Source: Pseudomonadaceae bacterium (GTDB lineage: Bacteria; Pseudomonadota; Gammaproteobacteria; Pseudomonadales; Azotimanducaceae). Taken from it: a stretch of 64,000 nucleotides of DNA. Of the stretch, positions 40,406-47,985 are shown one piece after another. The stretch lies in assembly GCA_024743175.1 (NCBI GenBank), contig JANSXA010000001.1, forward strand, positions 248,001 to 312,000, given 5' to 3'. Each line of letters opens with the position of its first letter. Position 1 is the first letter of the stretch. Both the position numbers and the translations under genes were made by a program. The notes beneath the pieces are model-generated. The model was given only the letters and a program-made list of their open reading frames with translations. It searched no databases and was not told where the DNA came from.

Positions 40406-40604
40406 TTTCAAGCACCGGAAATTGGGAGTCGAACTCAGGCGCCTACTTCAAAACCTACATTTGTGTTTGCGCTTGAGTTTTAGAGTGTGCTAGATTGCCT
40501 TGGACAAGTCTAGAACAGAAACGCAGTATTTTTATTGGTATTTCTTTCATCCGCCTTCGGATTTCTAGAATAAGCTGGACCGGTTGAGAACCCCTTTAAG
40601 CGGA

Positions 40605-40622
40605 TACCTCTTCCGCCAGGAA
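40605..40622 (+). repeat. Right attachment site (attR) of the satellite
   Basis: TACCTCTTCCGCCAGGAA, an exact copy of the last 14 bases of selC plus four following bases at 31435-31452. The sequence to its left (CCCCTTTAAGCGGA) differs from the tRNA and so is element-derived. It sits 200 bases upstream of the integrase start. Confidence 0.75.
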
Positions 40623-40645
40623 TTGCATGGTTAACTTGGAGTCGC

Positions 40646-40668
40646 GCAGTTTTGCTAAGCAAAACTGC
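40646..40668. repeat. Perfect hairpin between the two att copies
   Basis: GCAGTTTTGC-TAA-GCAAAACTGC, a 10-bp perfect stem, in the 74 bases between the satellite right end and the outer tRNA-end copy. A second small stem, CTCGC-N8-GCGAG, follows at 40675-40692. It is probably what remains of an older insertion at the same site. Confidence 0.5.
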
Positions 40669-40696
40669 ATAGAGCTCGCGTATTATAGCGAGATCA

Positions 40697-40719
40697 TTCG
40701 ACTCCTACCTCTTCCGCCA
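40697..40719 (+). repeat. Outer copy of the selC 3' end (23 bp)
   Basis: Exact duplicate of 31426-31448, from the T-loop TTCGACT to CCA. The preceding bases do not match tRNA-Sec, so this is a displaced tRNA end left by an integration event. The sequence after it leads into metX and is probably the original chromosome. Confidence 0.8.
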
Positions 40720-40756
40720 CCGGAGTCAGCCACACAAGCCAGCCAAAGGAGGCACC

Positions 40757-41842
40757 TTGACCGCTGTACAAACGATCACCCTTGCTGGTGAATTTGTCAT
40801 GAAACGTGGCAGCATCACAAGCCCTACCCTGGCCTACGAAAGCTGGGGACGGCTGAATGACAATGCAGATAATGCCGTCCTGCTGTTCACCGGTTTGTCG
40901 CCTTCTGCTCACGCCTGCTCTTCGAAAAGTGATCCGTCGGCAGGCTGGTGGGAAGACATGATCGGCTCAGGTAAACCTATTGATACAAATCGGTATTTTG
41001 TTATCTGTGTCAATTCTCTGGGCAGCTGTTTTGGCTCTACAGGACCCGCCAGCATAAATCCGGATAGCAACGAATTATATCGCCTCAACTTTCCAGTACT
41101 GACAGTTGAAGATATTGCTGATGCTGCCGCATTTGTGCTCGATGACCTCGGAATCGAAACGGTGCATACCGTGGTAGGCTCTTCCATGGGCGGCATGACC
41201 GCTCTGGCATTTACTCAACAACTGCCAGGGCGCGCCAGGCGTCTGGTTTCAATATCTGCAGCTGCGCGAAGCCTGCCCTTCTCCATTGCTCTGCGTTCAC
41301 TGCAGAGAGAAATCATCCGGTCCGATCCATTGTGGCGCAACGGACAATATGACACGAGTGGCAACGGCCCTGTCTCCGGCATGCGTCTGGCACGAAAACT
41401 CGGCATGATCAGTTATCGATCCGCTGCTGAGTGGGCTGAACGTTTTGGTCGTGAACGCGCCACCGACTTCACCCACGCGGACAATCCTTTTGGCATCGAC
41501 TTCGAAGTTGAGTCGTATCTGGAAAGCCACGCAAACCGCTTCATCGGCAGCTTTGATGCAAACTGTTATTTGTACCTTTCCCGGGCGATGGATCTTTACG
41601 ATGCAGCCGATCACGGCGGTTCACTGGAGGCAAGTTTTGCCAAGCTCGGATTGGATGCGGCGCTGATTATTGGCGTTGAAACTGATTTTCTGTTTCCGGT
41701 CAGTCAGCAGGAAGAGCTGGCCTTGGCCTTAGACCAGCACGTACCCGAAGTTATTTTCAAGCGGATGCCTTCGCTGCAGGGCCATGACTCGTTTCTGGTC
41801 GACATGGATAGATTTCGTCCGGCGATTGCAGCCTTCTTCTGA
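40757..41842 (+). CDS. metX: MetX-family homoserine O-acyltransferase
   Basis: Alpha/beta-hydrolase enzyme that acylates homoserine (acetyl or succinyl) in methionine synthesis. It has 361 residues. It starts at TTG 40757, preceded by AAAGGAGG four bases away; the next ATG would remove the first strand. ESWGRLN and NSLGSCFGSTGPASINP are family hallmarks. The nucleophile Ser is in VGSSMGGM near 143, with Asp in GVETDFLFPVSQQ near 308 and His in LQGHDSFLVD near 342. Whether acetyl- or succinyl-CoA is used, or serine rather than homoserine, cannot be told safely. It is the first chromosomal gene right of the island. Confidence 0.88.
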   Translation: MTAVQTITLAGEFVMKRGSITSPTLAYESWGRLNDNADNAVLLFTGLSPSAHACSSKSDPSAGWWEDMIGSGKPIDTNRYFVICVNSLGSCFGSTGPASINPDSNELYRLNFPVLTVEDIADAAAFVLDDLGIETVHTVVGSSMGGMTALAFTQQLPGRARRLVSISAAARSLPFSIALRSLQREIIRSDPLWRNGQYDTSGNGPVSGMRLARKLGMISYRSAAEWAERFGRERATDFTHADNPFGIDFEVESYLESHANRFIGSFDANCYLYLSRAMDLYDAADHGGSLEASFAKLGLDAALIIGVETDFLFPVSQQEELALALDQHVPEVIFKRMPSLQGHDSFLVDMDRFRPAIAAFF

Positions 41843-41843
41843 A

Positions 41844-42491
41844 TCATTCAACACGCTGGTGAGCCAGTGCATCCTCAAGCAGTTGATTCAACATGTCAGC
41901 GTCAACATAACCACCCGCTAAAAGGCGCATACTTCGGCAATCTTCAAGCAGGACACTGGGCATCGCTTCGGTGCCATATTTGCCGGCGTTATCGAACTGA
42001 AATTTAATCCGGGCCTGCACTTCCGGTGAATCGATCAGGCGATCCACGGCCTCTGCGTCGTAGCCTGATTCAGCGGTCAGCTGTAACAACGTGGTGCGGT
42101 CACTGATATTCTGCTGTTGCTGGAAAAAGCTGGTTTGCAGTTTACGCAGAAAGTCGAAAGGTGCGCGCTGGGTGAGCAGACGTACAGCTTCCAGAGCCAG
42201 GCAAGGCAACTTCGAGTTATGGATATAGTCTTCGGCTACCAGATCGCCAAAGCGCTGTCCGGTGGTTGCTGCCACCTCCTGCCAGAGGCGATGCAGGTAG
42301 CGGCGTCCATATTCACCAATCGGTTTGTGACCCTGGGTGTTGATGCCACCAAGCAGCAGATCGTACATTACATCCGGATGGTGGTTTTCGCGCGCCAGGT
42401 CAATGTCGTTACTCATGCCCCAGCACCACGAGCACATCGGGTCAGTGACAATAACAACACGAACCTGTTTTTCGGTCAGCGGATTATCCAA
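41844..42491 (-). CDS. DsbA-family thioredoxin-fold protein
   Basis: 215 residues, no signal peptide, so cytoplasmic. The CSWC active site is at residues 20-23 (VTDPMCSWCWGMSNDI), as in FrnE-like DsbA-family proteins, and the cis-Pro loop lies in GTEAMPSVLLED. The helical insertion between is normal. Its start overlaps the selD fusion end by 16 bases, so the two are cotranscribed, which suggests a redox role linked to selenium metabolism (inference). It converges on metX with a 1-base gap. Confidence 0.85.
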   Translation of the reverse strand: MDNPLTEKQVRVVIVTDPMCSWCWGMSNDIDLARENHHPDVMYDLLLGGINTQGHKPIGEYGRRYLHRLWQEVAATTGQRFGDLVAEDYIHNSKLPCLALEAVRLLTQRAPFDFLRKLQTSFFQQQQNISDRTTLLQLTAESGYDAEAVDRLIDSPEVQARIKFQFDNAGKYGTEAMPSVLLEDCRSMRLLAGGYVDADMLNQLLEDALAHQRVE

Positions 42492-44653
42492 GTTCCAGAC
42501 TCTGCAATTCTGCCGATGTTAGCTGCAGAGTATCCGTGCTCGGTCAACTTTCGTAGACAGGACGCTACCTGCTCCTGCGGCACACAGGCTAACAAGCCAC
42601 CAGACGTCTGTGGATCCGCCAGCAGTTTAACCTCGAGTGCTGATGCTGTGATTCCTGGCGCCAGTTGATAATCGCGCAGCGCAATCTCGTTGGCGGATTG
42701 CAATGAACTGTGCAGTTGGGTGATCAGTTTCTGCGCTCCGCTAAGGGCGGGTATCGCACCTAGCTCCAGTTCCACACCAACACCTGAGGCTCTCAGAACT
42801 TCAGCCAGATGGCCAGCCAGGCCGAAACCTGTGATATCGGTAAGCGCATGAACATGATGGGCAAGGAAAACATCCACCGCGTCAGCGTTACTCAGATCCA
42901 TGCTGCTGATACACTCGTTCAACCAGTGCGAGGAGGCTTTGCCCTGCATCGCAGCAGCGAGCACAACCCCCGTGCCCAGTGGCTTGGTCAACAGCAGTGC
43001 ATCACCGGGCTGGGCGCCAGATTTGGTGATCGCTTTGAATCCGGGCGTGCCCGTGACCGTCAGCGCAAGGGTCAGCTCCGCCCCTTCCGCCGTATGCCCT
43101 CCGACCAGGGGAACCTGGTGCTTGTTCAGTACAGCCACAACGCCGGATAACAGCTGGAACAACTCCTCTTCCATCAGCGCCTCTGACATCAGCGGCAGGG
43201 TGACAAACGTCAGTGCGGAGGTGGGTTTTGCTGCCATGGCAAAGATGTCGTTGAGGCTGTGGTGGGCTGCGATACGACCAAACAGATAAGGGTCATCGAA
43301 CATGGCTCTGAAGCCATCTATTGTGACCAGGGTGTCCGCGCCTTGAGTTTGAATAAGGGCGGCATCATCTCCAATCCCCAGCTTGATGTGATCTGCACGC
43401 TGTTCCGGCAGGCGGGCCAGAACACGCCGTAACGGGTCAGCTGCCAGCTTCGCACCACAGCCACCGCAGCGCATGACTTCGGTGGGCAGCTCAGCACGCA
43501 GCGCTTTTGAAACATCATATTTGAGATCAGATTCGAGCGGCAATTTATTAAATTTATTGACAAAATTACGATCAATTCTGTCCTTCAGAAACCACCACTT
43601 GCGTCCGTAGGCGCTCCAGCTTCCCCGATTCGCAATGGCTTTGCCCTGCCCGTCTCCAAGCAGCGCAAGATAGTTTTTCTGCGCGCGAAAGGGTCGCAAC
43701 GCCCGACGTGTCACTGAGCGGCGCAAGTTATCTGCCAGCACGGCGCCGGCCCGTACAGCGTAGACACCAGCTTTGGGTCGCGGCTGGTCGCGTAGAAAGG
43801 CGATATCGCCAGCTGCAAATACACCAGGGTGTGAGGTGCTCTGCAGGTGCTTATCAACGCTGAGAAAACCGTCCACGTCTGTTTTAAAGCCTGCTGCCTT
43901 GATCCACTGTGGTGCTTGTACGTGGGTCACCCAGAGCGCGTGTGTTGCGTTGAGGGCCGCACCTGAAGTCAGCTGCAGTGTCTCAGTGCTGTGTCCTTCA
44001 ACACGCTCGGCAACCCAGGTGATATCCTTTTGTGCCAGCAGTTGTGAAACCCTCTGGATGGTTTTTTGATTCTGACCCGGTAACAGGTTTGGACCGTAGA
44101 GACTTATTTTCACATCTGCAGGTAGAACGCTGCGGGCTGCAAAAGCCAGTTCCACGCCACCTGCGCCGGCACCGATAATAGCCAGATGGTCTGTACCGCG
44201 CAGATCGGATTTCATGCGCTGCCACTTGGGCAGGAAGGTGCTGATTGGCTTGACTGTTACCGCATCGACGTAGGGTGGCGCGGGTTCTGCCCCGGTGTTG
44301 ATCGATAAAAGATCGAACTTTACCGGTGGCCGACCCTGCAGCTGAATCGCTCGGGCCTGCAGATCAACGCCGGTGACTTCAGCCGTGATCAGCCGTGCGT
44401 TGGCAAACGCAGCCAGAGGGCCAAGATTGATATGGATTTCTTCGGCGGCATAAATACCCGCAATACAGCCGGGTAACATGCCTGAATACGGTGTCTGCAG
44501 ATCCCGTGAAATTAACGTCAGTCGAACACCGGGTTCCGGCTTCATGGCAAACTTTCTGAGTACGCTCACATGGGCGTGGCCACCGCCCAGGAGCACCAGG
44601 TCCCTGAGGGCTGGCGCGGCTTTTTTAGCGGATCCTTGCATGTGCGTGAGCAT
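42476..44653 (-). CDS. selD: Pyridine-nucleotide FAD oxidoreductase fused to selenophosphate synthetase
   Basis: 725 residues, two enzymes in one chain. Residues 15-385 form an NDH-2-like FAD/NAD(P) oxidoreductase: LVLLGGGHAHVSVLRKF, AIIGAGAGGVELAFA, and HPGVFAAGDIAFL. Residues 390-725 form SelD: MRCGGCGAKLAADPLRRVL with the catalytic Cys (about 395/398), GIGDDAALI, VTIDGFRAMFDDPYLFGRIAAHHSLNDIFAM, HTAEGAELTLALTVTG, and TDITGFGLAGHLAEVL. The active-site position is Cys, not Sec. Such fusions are known in cyanobacteria and some marine bacteria. It supplies selenophosphate for SelA. ATG 44653. It lies about 13 kb from selAB, mostly because of the island. Confidence 0.93.
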   Translation of the reverse strand: MLTHMQGSAKKAAPALRDLVLLGGGHAHVSVLRKFAMKPEPGVRLTLISRDLQTPYSGMLPGCIAGIYAAEEIHINLGPLAAFANARLITAEVTGVDLQARAIQLQGRPPVKFDLLSINTGAEPAPPYVDAVTVKPISTFLPKWQRMKSDLRGTDHLAIIGAGAGGVELAFAARSVLPADVKISLYGPNLLPGQNQKTIQRVSQLLAQKDITWVAERVEGHSTETLQLTSGAALNATHALWVTHVQAPQWIKAAGFKTDVDGFLSVDKHLQSTSHPGVFAAGDIAFLRDQPRPKAGVYAVRAGAVLADNLRRSVTRRALRPFRAQKNYLALLGDGQGKAIANRGSWSAYGRKWWFLKDRIDRNFVNKFNKLPLESDLKYDVSKALRAELPTEVMRCGGCGAKLAADPLRRVLARLPEQRADHIKLGIGDDAALIQTQGADTLVTIDGFRAMFDDPYLFGRIAAHHSLNDIFAMAAKPTSALTFVTLPLMSEALMEEELFQLLSGVVAVLNKHQVPLVGGHTAEGAELTLALTVTGTPGFKAITKSGAQPGDALLLTKPLGTGVVLAAAMQGKASSHWLNECISSMDLSNADAVDVFLAHHVHALTDITGFGLAGHLAEVLRASGVGVELELGAIPALSGAQKLITQLHSSLQSANEIALRDYQLAPGITASALEVKLLADPQTSGGLLACVPQEQVASCLRKLTEHGYSAANIGRIAESGTWIIR

Positions 44654-44742
44654 GTCAGAGATTGGACATTTGCACTAGCAGTCAGCGTTGATTGTGATGC
44701 AGAAACACGATGGGTCGCTCGGCGCCGGGCCTTGGCAGGCAG

Positions 44743-45042
44743 CTAATCGTCGAAATCAAAATCCAGGTAGTCTATGTCTTCATCCTGGCGACGCTTTTCC
44801 AGACGCTCTTCGATCGCTCGACGAATTTCTAACGACCGTGCGTCCTGGGCTTTCGGTGACAGCACTTCGGCTTTGATGCTGTCTGCATCTTCACCGTCGT
44901 CGTCGCTGTCTTCATCGAACTCATCCAACTCCGCACTGACGTCTTCGTCTTCGTCGGTCGCAAACTCGTCCACGTCTGCATCACTGTCGTCCTCGTCAGG
45001 CAGGTCATTGGCATCTGTGAGATTGTCACCGCTCGCTGTCAA
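44743..45042 (-). CDS. Small acidic protein, PA3496-like C-terminus
   Basis: 99 residues from TTG 45042, with AAGGGGG upstream. The first 60 residues are almost all Asp/Glu/Ser/Ala, and the end LEIRRAIEERLEKRRQDEDIDYLDFDFDD resembles the short conserved part of PA3496-family proteins described as putative envelope-integrity proteins. No signal peptide. The role here is unknown. It could be cotranscribed with selD, 89 bases downstream. Acidic low-complexity composition makes family assignment tentative. Confidence 0.6.
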   Translation of the reverse strand: MTASGDNLTDANDLPDEDDSDADVDEFATDEDEDVSAELDEFDEDSDDDGEDADSIKAEVLSPKAQDARSLEIRRAIEERLEKRRQDEDIDYLDFDFDD

Positions 45043-45161
45043 GTTGCCCCCTTTTGTGGACCCATGAAACCAGGCTTCTAAAAGCGGGTTTTACGGCGCA
45101 CTAGGGACTTGTGTCAAGCAGCAAAATGGTTTTTCGGCGCAAAGTGTTGCGCAATCGGGTA

Positions 45162-45251
45162 TCAGGCCAGGAACGGCAGCAGAATATAGGCGGCAAACGC
45201 GAGTAACGCGACAACGCTTTTCAGATCCAGATGGGTGCGTAAAACAGTCAT
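45162..45251 (-). CDS. Possible 29-residue single-pass membrane peptide
   Basis: ATG 45251 to TGA 45162. Starts MTVLRTHLDLKS, then a hydrophobic run VVALLAFAAYILLPFLA reaching the C-terminus. Topology of a small bitopic membrane protein. No strong ribosome site is seen. It occupies an otherwise empty 288-base gap (45043-45330) upstream of the epimerase-like gene on the other strand. Confidence 0.3.
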   Translation of the reverse strand: MTVLRTHLDLKSVVALLAFAAYILLPFLA

Positions 45252-45330
45252 GGCAAAACCATAGCCAAGCCTACTGTTGCTGTGAAATAACCTTTGCCGA
45301 TAAGGTTATAGCGAACAGCAGGAGAATTCT

Positions 45331-46308
45331 TTGAACGTACTTGTTCTGGGTGGGACGGAGTTTTTGGGTCGCCACCTCGTCGAATTGTTGCTCGATACTG
45401 GCCACAAGGTCACTTTGTTCAATCGGGGCAAAACTAATCCCACCCTGTTTGACGGTGATGTTGAGAAAGTCATCGGCGATCGCGATGGCGATCTGAATCT
45501 TTTACGGGGTCGACATTTTGATGCGTGTGTCGACCCGAGTGGCTATGTGCCGCGATTGGTAGGTGACAGCGCCCGCGCACTGCAGGGTGTGATTGAACAT
45601 TACACCTTTATCTCGTCTATATCCGTATACCCTGAGTTTGTTGCGGGTCAGGATGAAACAGCAGCGCTGAGCAAACTTAAGGATCCGACAACTGAAGACG
45701 TCACCGATGCCACATACGGCGGGTTGAAGGTGCTCTGTGAAAAAGCCGCAGAGGACAAGTTACCGGGCAAAGTGCTCAATGTCAGGGCTGGTCTGATCAC
45801 TGGTCCTTATGATCCTACGGATCGCTTTACCTTCTGGCCGGTGCGCAGTGCAGCAGGTGGTGAATTTGTGGCACCTGTCAGTGCTGCGTTACCGGTACAG
45901 TTTATCGATGCCCGAGATATCGCCTTATGGGTGATAGCGTGCATGGAAAACCGGGTAACCGGCACATTCAACGTAACCGGAGAACCGACCACCCTTGGTG
46001 CGGTGTTGACCGATTGCCGGGAAGTAGCCCACAGCAACGCCGAACCTGTGTGGATGCCGGAAGATTATCTGCTGCAACAGGACATCAGGCCGTGGGTAGA
46101 TTTGCCGTTGTGGTTGCCGGAACCTGCTCGGGGCATGTTACAGGTGGATACTCTGGCCGCCCGCCAGCATGGCCTGAAAACCCGAGCTGCTCGCGCTTCA
46201 ATTGAAGATATTCTTAAAACCTCTCCACGCACCTGGGATGAACTCAAAGTTGGCTTGAAGCGGCAACGGGAAGCCGAGTTGTTAAAGGACTTCAGAACAC
46301 GAAAATAA
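45331..46308 (+). CDS. NAD-dependent epimerase/dehydratase-family protein
   Basis: 325 residues of the extended SDR fold. TTG 45331 is the start, with AGGAG seven bases ahead and no suitable ATG. NAD motif VLVLGGTEFLGRHLVELLL (Gly at 7-13). ISSISVYPEF and TYGGLKVLCE stand in the Ser/Tyr/Lys active-site region (YGGLK gives the Tyr-x-x-x-Lys). The middle FTFWPVRSAAGGEFVAP and VQFIDARDIALWVI are typical of sugar-epimerase-like relatives also found in plants. Substrate unknown. It is isolated between divergent or convergent neighbours. Confidence 0.82.
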   Translation: MNVLVLGGTEFLGRHLVELLLDTGHKVTLFNRGKTNPTLFDGDVEKVIGDRDGDLNLLRGRHFDACVDPSGYVPRLVGDSARALQGVIEHYTFISSISVYPEFVAGQDETAALSKLKDPTTEDVTDATYGGLKVLCEKAAEDKLPGKVLNVRAGLITGPYDPTDRFTFWPVRSAAGGEFVAPVSAALPVQFIDARDIALWVIACMENRVTGTFNVTGEPTTLGAVLTDCREVAHSNAEPVWMPEDYLLQQDIRPWVDLPLWLPEPARGMLQVDTLAARQHGLKTRAARASIEDILKTSPRTWDELKVGLKRQREAELLKDFRTRK

Positions 46309-46339
46309 GCGGCAGGTAAAATCCGCTGACACCCGGGAT

Positions 46340-47314
46340 TTACAACGTCAGAAGCACAAAAGCGCCAGGTGCGACTATGCCCCATAGCGTCACGCCGAAC
46401 AGTACGCTGCGCCAGGACATCTGCCGGAGGGTCGCTCGGTTTATCTCCAGCCCGATCATCAACAAGGCCACGACCAGCAGGGTTTTGCTCACCGTGGTTA
46501 CCAGCTGCAGAACGTCTGCTGACAAGCTCACAAAGCTGCTGACGAGTGCCGCCAGAATGAATAACACGACAAACAGGGGCACGCGCAGCTTGGCCTCTTT
46601 TTCCCGATAGATCAGGCTCGCCAGAAATGCCACAGGAATCAGCCACAAGGTACGCCCTATTTTCACTGTGGTGGCCACCGCAGCGGCCTCTTCACCATAA
46701 ATAGCAGCGGTTGCGACAACCGAGCTTGTATCATGTACGGCCAGGGCTACCCAGACGCCAAAGGCTTCCTGACTCATCTCCAGCCACTGGCCAATGAATG
46801 GGAAAGTCATCAGGGCAACAACGTTGAGTAAAAACACCAGCGCCGTTGCAACGGCAAACTGCTTCGGATTGGCACCCATTAAAGGGCCCAGCGTGGCGAT
46901 TGCAGTGCCGCCGCAGATAGCCGTGCCGCTGGTCAGCAAGGCAGCTTCTGTGCGATCACAGAACAGCAGCCGTGATACCACCCATCCGAGTGCAAAAGTA
47001 GCCAGCACGTATCCGGCTACCAGCAGGCCATAGTCCGCTGAGACACTCAGCATGCGGTCGAAACCCAGGGTAAAACCCAGCAGGACAATGGCGCTCTGCA
47101 GGCTGATAGTGCCAATTGAGGGTGCGCGAACAATGGGTTGCGTCTGCAGGCCCAGTCGTGTCGCCAGACCACCCAGCAAAGCTATGGCGGGATTCATAAA
47201 ATACAGCGCACCGCTCAATGTCAGAGCGATTGCCGCCCAGGACAGTGCAACAGCAGCCTGCTTCGGCTGCTTGGGGCTGTTTAGGTTGACCTCAGGCGCG
47301 GTTGCCACAGGCAA
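46340..47314 (-). CDS. YeiH/PSE-family putative sulfate or sulfite exporter
   Basis: About 324 residues, nine or ten hydrophobic segments. Start TTG 47314 or GTG 47308, both within the end of the preceding gene (overlap 23 or 17 bases). Family motifs: SLQSAIVLLGFTLGFDRML, SGTAICGGTAIATLGPLMGA and VHDTSSVVATAAIYGEEA. Members often sit next to sulfide-detoxifying persulfide dioxygenases, and the neighbouring MBL-fold gene is a relative of these. An exporter of an oxidised sulfur anion is therefore the best guess. Confidence 0.85.
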   Translation of the reverse strand: MPVATAPEVNLNSPKQPKQAAVALSWAAIALTLSGALYFMNPAIALLGGLATRLGLQTQPIVRAPSIGTISLQSAIVLLGFTLGFDRMLSVSADYGLLVAGYVLATFALGWVVSRLLFCDRTEAALLTSGTAICGGTAIATLGPLMGANPKQFAVATALVFLLNVVALMTFPFIGQWLEMSQEAFGVWVALAVHDTSSVVATAAIYGEEAAAVATTVKIGRTLWLIPVAFLASLIYREKEAKLRVPLFVVLFILAALVSSFVSLSADVLQLVTTVSKTLLVVALLMIGLEINRATLRQMSWRSVLFGVTLWGIVAPGAFVLLTL

Positions 47315-47876
47315 TCGCGGGTGAAAGCGCTGAGCAGTAGGACGTTATCCCGCTACTGCGCCCCAGTCTGGAGAAAAACACTCTGCTTGCTGCACAGAGC
47401 CCGAATTGCGGCGTTTTCAGCCAGGATTCAACCCCTGACAATCCACTGATAAAGAGTTTGTTATCAAACTGCAGGGCTATCTCGCCGGGAAAGTCTTCTC
47501 TGCAGAGAACCCGCGCACAGGCGTGACCCAGACACAGTGTGTCCATATGCTTCAGTTGGCGATCAAACACCTCAGGCCGGTCACTGCTGGCGGCAGCGGC
47601 TGTTTGCGCGCACAGCAATTTTTCGCGCAGATAACCCGTGGCCGTGGCGCCTTGCTCCTGAACATGAGTTTCTATAACCCAGCGCACAACAAAATCGTGT
47701 GCAGACACCCACGCCAGCATCTGGTCAGCGCAGCTTGTCGGGCGTGTGTCAGCCTCTGCCGCGCTGGCCGGTGCATCTATGATTGCGCAGGTCTGGGATT
47801 CCGGGTTGGCGACAACGTAGCCGCACCGAACTTCAGCCTGGTGCTCGACAAAAAATGGATGGACAGTGATCGACAT
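47292..47876 (-). CDS. Degenerate ETHE1-like metallo-beta-lactamase-fold protein
   Basis: 194 residues. The N-terminus follows persulfide dioxygenases (HPFFVEHQAEVRCGYVVANPESQTCAIIDAP, then MLAWVSAHDFVVRWVIETHV). Where the metal-binding motif T-H-x-H-x-D-H should be, the sequence is THVQEQGATATGYLREKL (about 69-86), so only the first His remains. The region that should read like SGDALFIRGCGRTDF is LQFDNKLFISGLSGVESW. It is therefore probably not a dioxygenase; it may bind persulfide or a partner, or be decaying. Coupled by overlap to the exporter gene. Confidence 0.65.
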   Translation of the reverse strand: MSITVHPFFVEHQAEVRCGYVVANPESQTCAIIDAPASAAEADTRPTSCADQMLAWVSAHDFVVRWVIETHVQEQGATATGYLREKLLCAQTAAAASSDRPEVFDRQLKHMDTLCLGHACARVLCREDFPGEIALQFDNKLFISGLSGVESWLKTPQFGLCAASRVFFSRLGRSSGITSYCSALSPAIACGNRA

Positions 47877-47942
47877 GCTTAAAGCATAGTATGCCTTGAG
47901 TAAAATTAATCACTGTTTCTTCACCAATAAGGACCAAAGAGC

Positions 47943-47955
47943 TAAAATAATTTTA
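47943..47955. promoter_or_regulatory. Palindrome in the Lrp-type gene promoter
   Basis: TAAAATAATTTTA, a perfect AT-rich palindrome 30 bases before the Lrp-family start, in the 109-base divergent gap. Lrp-type regulators bind such AT-rich inverted repeats. Candidate autoregulatory site. Confidence 0.35.
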
Positions 47956-47985
47956 TATAGATAGAAAAATTCAAGATATTTTCCC

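Larger units (their letters stand above)
31435..40622. mobile_element. PICI-like phage satellite (or remnant prophage) integrated in selC, about 9.2 kb
   Basis: Bounded by 18-bp direct repeats of the tRNA-Sec 3' end. Contents from the right, all minus strand: tyrosine integrase, HTH protein, AlpA-like regulator, winged-helix protein, 144-residue protein, DUF3102-like protein, three small overlapping genes, a coiled-coil protein, an 81-residue protein, P27-type TerS, tape-measure-like protein and a 75-residue protein. A 188-residue gene of opposite strand is at the left end. No large terminase, portal, capsid, head-tail joining, lysis or primase gene was recognised. Composition looks more AT-rich than the flanks by eye. 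Integrase plus AlpA plus solitary TerS without TerL is the hallmark of phage-inducible chromosomal islands. A decayed siphovirus prophage is the alternative, but the genes look intact and tightly packed. Confidence 0.75.

Noticed and set aside
31435-40622. Reading the island as a complete prophage
   Set aside because: No large terminase, portal, capsid, baseplate or lysis gene could be recognised and 9.2 kb is too small for a tailed phage.
44743-45042. Treating the Asp/Glu-rich frame as a low-complexity artefact
   Set aside because: A start with AAGGGGG and a recognisable RRAIEERLEKRR C-terminus make it more likely a real gene, so it was kept with moderate confidence.
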